A stretch of 42,797 bases of DNA from a virus, in IMG/VR virus record IMGVR_UViG_3300017719_000030, positions 1-42,797 of that record; one strand, written 5' to 3'. Below the pieces are notes generated by a model. The model had not been told where the DNA came from, did not search any database, and saw only the letters and a list, made by a program, of their open reading frames with translations. The position numbers were made by a program, and so were the translations under genes. The first letter of the stretch is position 1. Every line of letters begins with the position of its first letter. Positions 40,982 to 42,797 of this stretch are shown here, piece after piece.

Positions 40982-41010
40982 ATTCTATACTAGTTCAAAG
41001 CAAATGTCAA
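40982..41010 (-). promoter_or_regulatory. Consensus sigma70 early promoter (copy D)
   Basis: Minus strand TTGACA (41005-41010), 17-base spacer, TAGAAT (40982-40987), preceded by AATGCAAAAAAACAG and followed by the leader AAATTAATTGATTAGGAA, shared with promoter copies A and B. It drives the DUF932 gene. Confidence 0.85.
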
Positions 41011-41023
41011 CTGTTTTTTTGCA

Positions 41024-41221
41024 TTAAAAGCAATTAATTTCACTTTGTTGATCTTTTGCATCATATAGGTCCATCTTCAACTCGTTCAGAGCTACAAAGA
41101 CTTTCATATCGACTGCTCGAGGATTAACTGACAGACATGAATTGATGCAGTTTTCTGCTGCACGAATAGCTGCCAGCTTTTCATCGATGCTTTGAATTAC
41201 GATTCCAGCTTCACTCACCAC
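41024..41221 (-). CDS. Small helical protein, paralogue of the 32309 gene (GTG start)
   Basis: A 65-residue protein with GTG start behind a perfect aggagg (5 bases). L-A-A-I-R-A-A-E-N-C-I, then A-L-N-E-L-K-M-D-L-Y-D-A-K-D-Q-Q align with the product of 32309-32497. The start overlaps the upstream gene by 11 bases. Function unknown. Confidence 0.7.
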   Translation of the reverse strand: MVSEAGIVIQSIDEKLAAIRAAENCINSCLSVNPRAVDMKVFVALNELKMDLYDAKDQQSEINCF

Positions 41222-41384
41222 TCTTTCCTCCTAAAGGACTGTTGTTGTATACGCCCACCGCTGTAACAGCAGAGTTCGGAAAAGCGTATGGGTTACGCTC
41301 AACGAAGATCAAAATCTCGTCGAACGGCATGTTAAGGAACTCTGCTTGCTTTTTGATAATCTTAATAGCTGCATTTACAGTCAT
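41211..41384 (-). CDS. 57-residue hypothetical protein
   Basis: Frame from ATG 41384 to TGA 41211: MTVNAAIKIIKKQAEFLNMP, then FDEILIFVERNPYAFP and a Gly/Ser-rich end. The start overlaps the upstream stop as TAATG, and the end overlaps the next gene by 11 bases, whose ribosome site lies inside it. The tight coupling supports it. No motif is recognised. Confidence 0.7.
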   Translation of the reverse strand: MTVNAAIKIIKKQAEFLNMPFDEILIFVERNPYAFPNSAVTAVGVYNNSPLGGKSGE

Positions 41385-41719
41385 TATGCTACATCCTCCA
41401 TCTCTTCACATTTCTTGAAACCGAACATAGCAACTTCATACTTCCCATCTTCAGTAAACATAACGTCACCCATCGAAGTAGAACGAAGACCGTAGCCACC
41501 TTCATGAAGTGGAGCCACTCGAGTAACGTTAGGATTGAAGTCACCGTTATCTTCGATGTCAGTACGTGACCAAGAACCTGCAATGTTATTAGTCCAACGA
41601 TAAGCATACTCTAAAGCTTCCATTACATCATCCATAGGAGCTTCTACTACAGCAACTCGAGTAAAGGTAGCGTTGTCACCGAGGTGCATGTTTTCGTTGT
41701 GGTATACTGTTACTCTCAT
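41384..41719 (-). CDS. Small conserved-type phage hypothetical protein
   Basis: A 111-residue acidic protein (MRVTVYHNENMHLGDNATFT start). A-L-E-Y-A-Y-R-W-T-N-N followed by R-S-T-S-M-G-D-V is a pattern I associate with phage proteins of unknown role. It is the first gene behind promoter copy A, with the shared leader and ribosome site aaggaatt. Confidence 0.75.
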   Translation of the reverse strand: MRVTVYHNENMHLGDNATFTRVAVVEAPMDDVMEALEYAYRWTNNIAGSWSRTDIEDNGDFNPNVTRVAPLHEGGYGLRSTSMGDVMFTEDGKYEVAMFGFKKCEEMEDVA

Positions 41720-41752
41720 GTTTAATTCCTTATCAATTAATTTATGAGTACC

Positions 41753-41818
41753 ATTCTACCCTAAAAAGCAACGGTTGTACACCGTTTTGTGCAAATAAAT
41801 GCACTTTTTTTAGATCAT
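41753..41818 (-). promoter_or_regulatory. Early promoter, repeated element copy A
   Basis: Minus strand: GATCTAAAAAAAGTGCA, TTTGCACAAAACGG, TGTACA (41776-41781), 17-base spacer, TAGAAT (41753-41758) plus GGTAC, then the leader AAATTAATTGATAAGGAATT. GTGCA and TGCAC in the upstream part form a small palindrome. Confidence 0.8.
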
Positions 41819-41869
41819 TTTGGAATAAAGATTGAACTTGTTAGATCAAAAAGTTATAAGCACGTGAAG

Positions 41870-42391
41870 CTACTGTTCCCAATTTGCGTCCAACATCTCC
41901 TGTGCCTGATGTAATAAGGTTACGTCTGCTTTTGTGAGAATGTTGAGCATGTACTGCTTCTCGAACTTAAACTTGGAATGAAAGAATTTTTGGTCGTATC
42001 GGACAACTGATGAGACGTTAAACATCATATCAGCAACTTTGATTGTCTGAGACTCGGCTGGCCCCAGAGCGAAGTGGTCTGCATCCATCTTTTTTCGGAA
42101 GGCTCGGTTGCCATCTTTCTTTTCGGATACATTGGTACAGTAATGAACATACATGCCAATCTTAGGTCCAAATTGGTCACATATTTCATCGATGGTTACA
42201 TTACAATCTTCTACTACATCATGTAACAAAGCAGCAGCTATCATGCTGGGCGTATGCTCAACAGTCTCAACTATCTTAGCTACACCTACAGGATGAACAA
42301 TGTAAGGCTCACCTGTATATTTTCTACGCTGATCTCCATGTGCATTGATAGCAAACATGAGCGCGTCATTAACTAGTTTTTTATCATTCAT
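41870..42391 (-). CDS. MESH1/SpoT-type HD hydrolase, putative (p)ppGpp hydrolase
   Basis: A 173-residue single-domain protein, the size of small alarmone hydrolases (MESH1 about 179). The metal and catalytic residues of the RelA/SpoT hydrolase domain are all in place: R-R-K-Y-T-G-E-P-Y-I-x-H-P with His33, A-A-L-L-H-D-V-V-E-D with His57-Asp58 and Glu61-Asp62, and I-K-V-A-D-M with Asp121, plus N125. It lacks synthetase, TGS and ACT domains. It is expected to remove the 3'-pyrophosphate of (p)ppGpp in the host cytoplasm, keeping the host from a stringent response; MESH1 can also act on NADPH. It is coupled to the upstream gene by TAATG. Confidence 0.82.
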   Translation of the reverse strand: MNDKKLVNDALMFAINAHGDQRRKYTGEPYIVHPVGVAKIVETVEHTPSMIAAALLHDVVEDCNVTIDEICDQFGPKIGMYVHYCTNVSEKKDGNRAFRKKMDADHFALGPAESQTIKVADMMFNVSSVVRYDQKFFHSKFKFEKQYMLNILTKADVTLLHQAQEMLDANWEQ

Positions 42392-42744
42392 TAGTGGATC
42401 GTCGGATTTTCGATTTCTTCGTGGAATAGTTCATCCAGCATATCATGTGTATACTCTGAATGACCGGCTTTAATAATGTCGATCACATCTGGATATTCTG
42501 ACTCAGACTCTACTTCTAAAATATTTAGATAGTTACGCTTATTGGGCGCGAATGTGTCACTTATATATTCCAAAGCAATATATGAATCCGTGAAAGAGCA
42601 TGCTGATGTTAGACCGAAAGGATTGTTAGCAGCAAAACAGGCATACAATTTATCTTCGTCTGTTTTACCTAGATCACTGCCCGAGTATGTTCCTAAGAAT
42701 ACACCCATCCTATCATCAACTATTATGTACCTTGTCTTTTTCAT
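42391..42744 (-). CDS. Hypothetical protein
   Basis: A 117-residue acidic protein: MKKTRYIIVDDRMGVFLGTY start, D-E-D-K-L-Y-A-C-F-A-A-N-N-P-F-G near residue 30, and an acidic helical end. The first part resembles small proteins that read a phage-specific parameter, but no family is recognised. It is coupled to the hydrolase gene (TAATG), which suggests joint expression. Confidence 0.7.
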   Translation of the reverse strand: MKKTRYIIVDDRMGVFLGTYSGSDLGKTDEDKLYACFAANNPFGLTSACSFTDSYIALEYISDTFAPNKRNYLNILEVESESEYPDVIDIIKAGHSEYTHDMLDELFHEEIENPTIH

Positions 42745-42796
42745 AGAGGTTTTTGTATGCCTCCCTTACAGCTTTAAAGTGTTCAATGTATTCCTC
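42716..42796 (-). CDS. 3' end of a further small gene, cut by the window edge
   Basis: An open frame enters from the right edge and ends at TGA 42716: E-E-Y-I-E-H-F-K-A-V-R-E-A-Y-K-N-L-Y-E-K. It overlaps the next start by 29 bases, similar to other overlaps in this arm. Helical and charged. Only 26 residues are visible, so the call is tentative. Confidence 0.45.
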   Translation of the reverse strand, partial: EEYIEHFKAVREAYKNLYEKDKVHNS

Positions 42797-42797
42797 A

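Noticed and set aside
1-42797. tRNA genes, integrase, insertion sequences or attachment sites
   Set aside because: No cloverleaf with a T-arm GTTC-type box, no transposase or integrase motif and no terminal direct repeats were noticed. A tRNAscan run would settle the tRNA point.

Overview
This window is a contiguous piece of a T4-like (Straboviridae / marine 'far-T4') myovirus genome. The diagnostic part is a block of T4-type head, neck and tail genes in the classical order: gp13, gp14, gp15, gp16, gp17 (terminase), gp18 (sheath), gp19 (tube), gp20 (portal), a core-type protein, gp21 (protease), gp22 (scaffold), gp23 (major capsid). T4-type late promoters (TATAAATA) precede many of these genes. 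The DNA is AT-rich by eye. A phosphate permease, an outer-membrane protein with a Sec signal peptide and strong sigma70-type early promoters point to a marine Gram-negative host, probably a proteobacterium. The host cannot be fixed from the sequence.

Plus strand, 1-30.6 kb (late/virion arm). (i) The 3' part of a long tail fibre gene ends in a self-cleaving S74 chaperone. (ii) A consensus sigma70 promoter precedes two paralogous small proteins and a glycan/modification set: a GH130-like beta-propeller, a TPR-FkbM methyltransferase, and a nucleotidyltransferase fused to a mannose-6-P-isomerase-type cupin. (iii) A module of duplicated virion/adhesin-like proteins follows, two of them ending in intein/hedgehog-like Hint domains, and then a 1218-residue protein with ten Calx-beta-like repeats. 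(iv) The neck-packaging-sheath-tube-portal-prohead-capsid operon carries a second FkbM methyltransferase between gp15 and gp16. It ends at a UUCG-loop terminator after gp23. (v) A two-gene unit encodes a secreted basic beta-barrel-like protein and a PiT-type phosphate permease.

Minus strand, 30.6-42.8 kb (early/accessory arm, convergent with the first). It holds about thirty small, tightly packed and often overlapping genes. Recognisable ones are a MESH1/SpoT-type HD hydrolase, a DUF932 protein with its own promoter and terminator, and a SWIM zinc-finger protein. There is also an uninterrupted block of ten genes (38.5-33.9 kb), most of them with signal peptides or membrane anchors, including a periplasmic-chaperone-like and a pilin-like protein. 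Three copies of a conserved promoter element (TGTACA-N17-TAGAATGGTAC with an upstream A-tract) and one TTGACA-N17-TAGAAT promoter drive parts of this arm.

How it fits together: the plus arm builds and packages the virion, and probably modifies surface glycans or virion proteins. The minus arm and the permease unit look aimed at host physiology (alarmone level, phosphate supply, cell envelope). No tRNA, CRISPR array, integrase or insertion sequence was seen. No gene-free stretch exceeds 300 bases; the longest, 28848-29071, holds a terminator and a leader hairpin. The most unusual features are the twin Hint-domain virion proteins, the exported-protein block, the permease/barrel pair and the repeated early promoter element.
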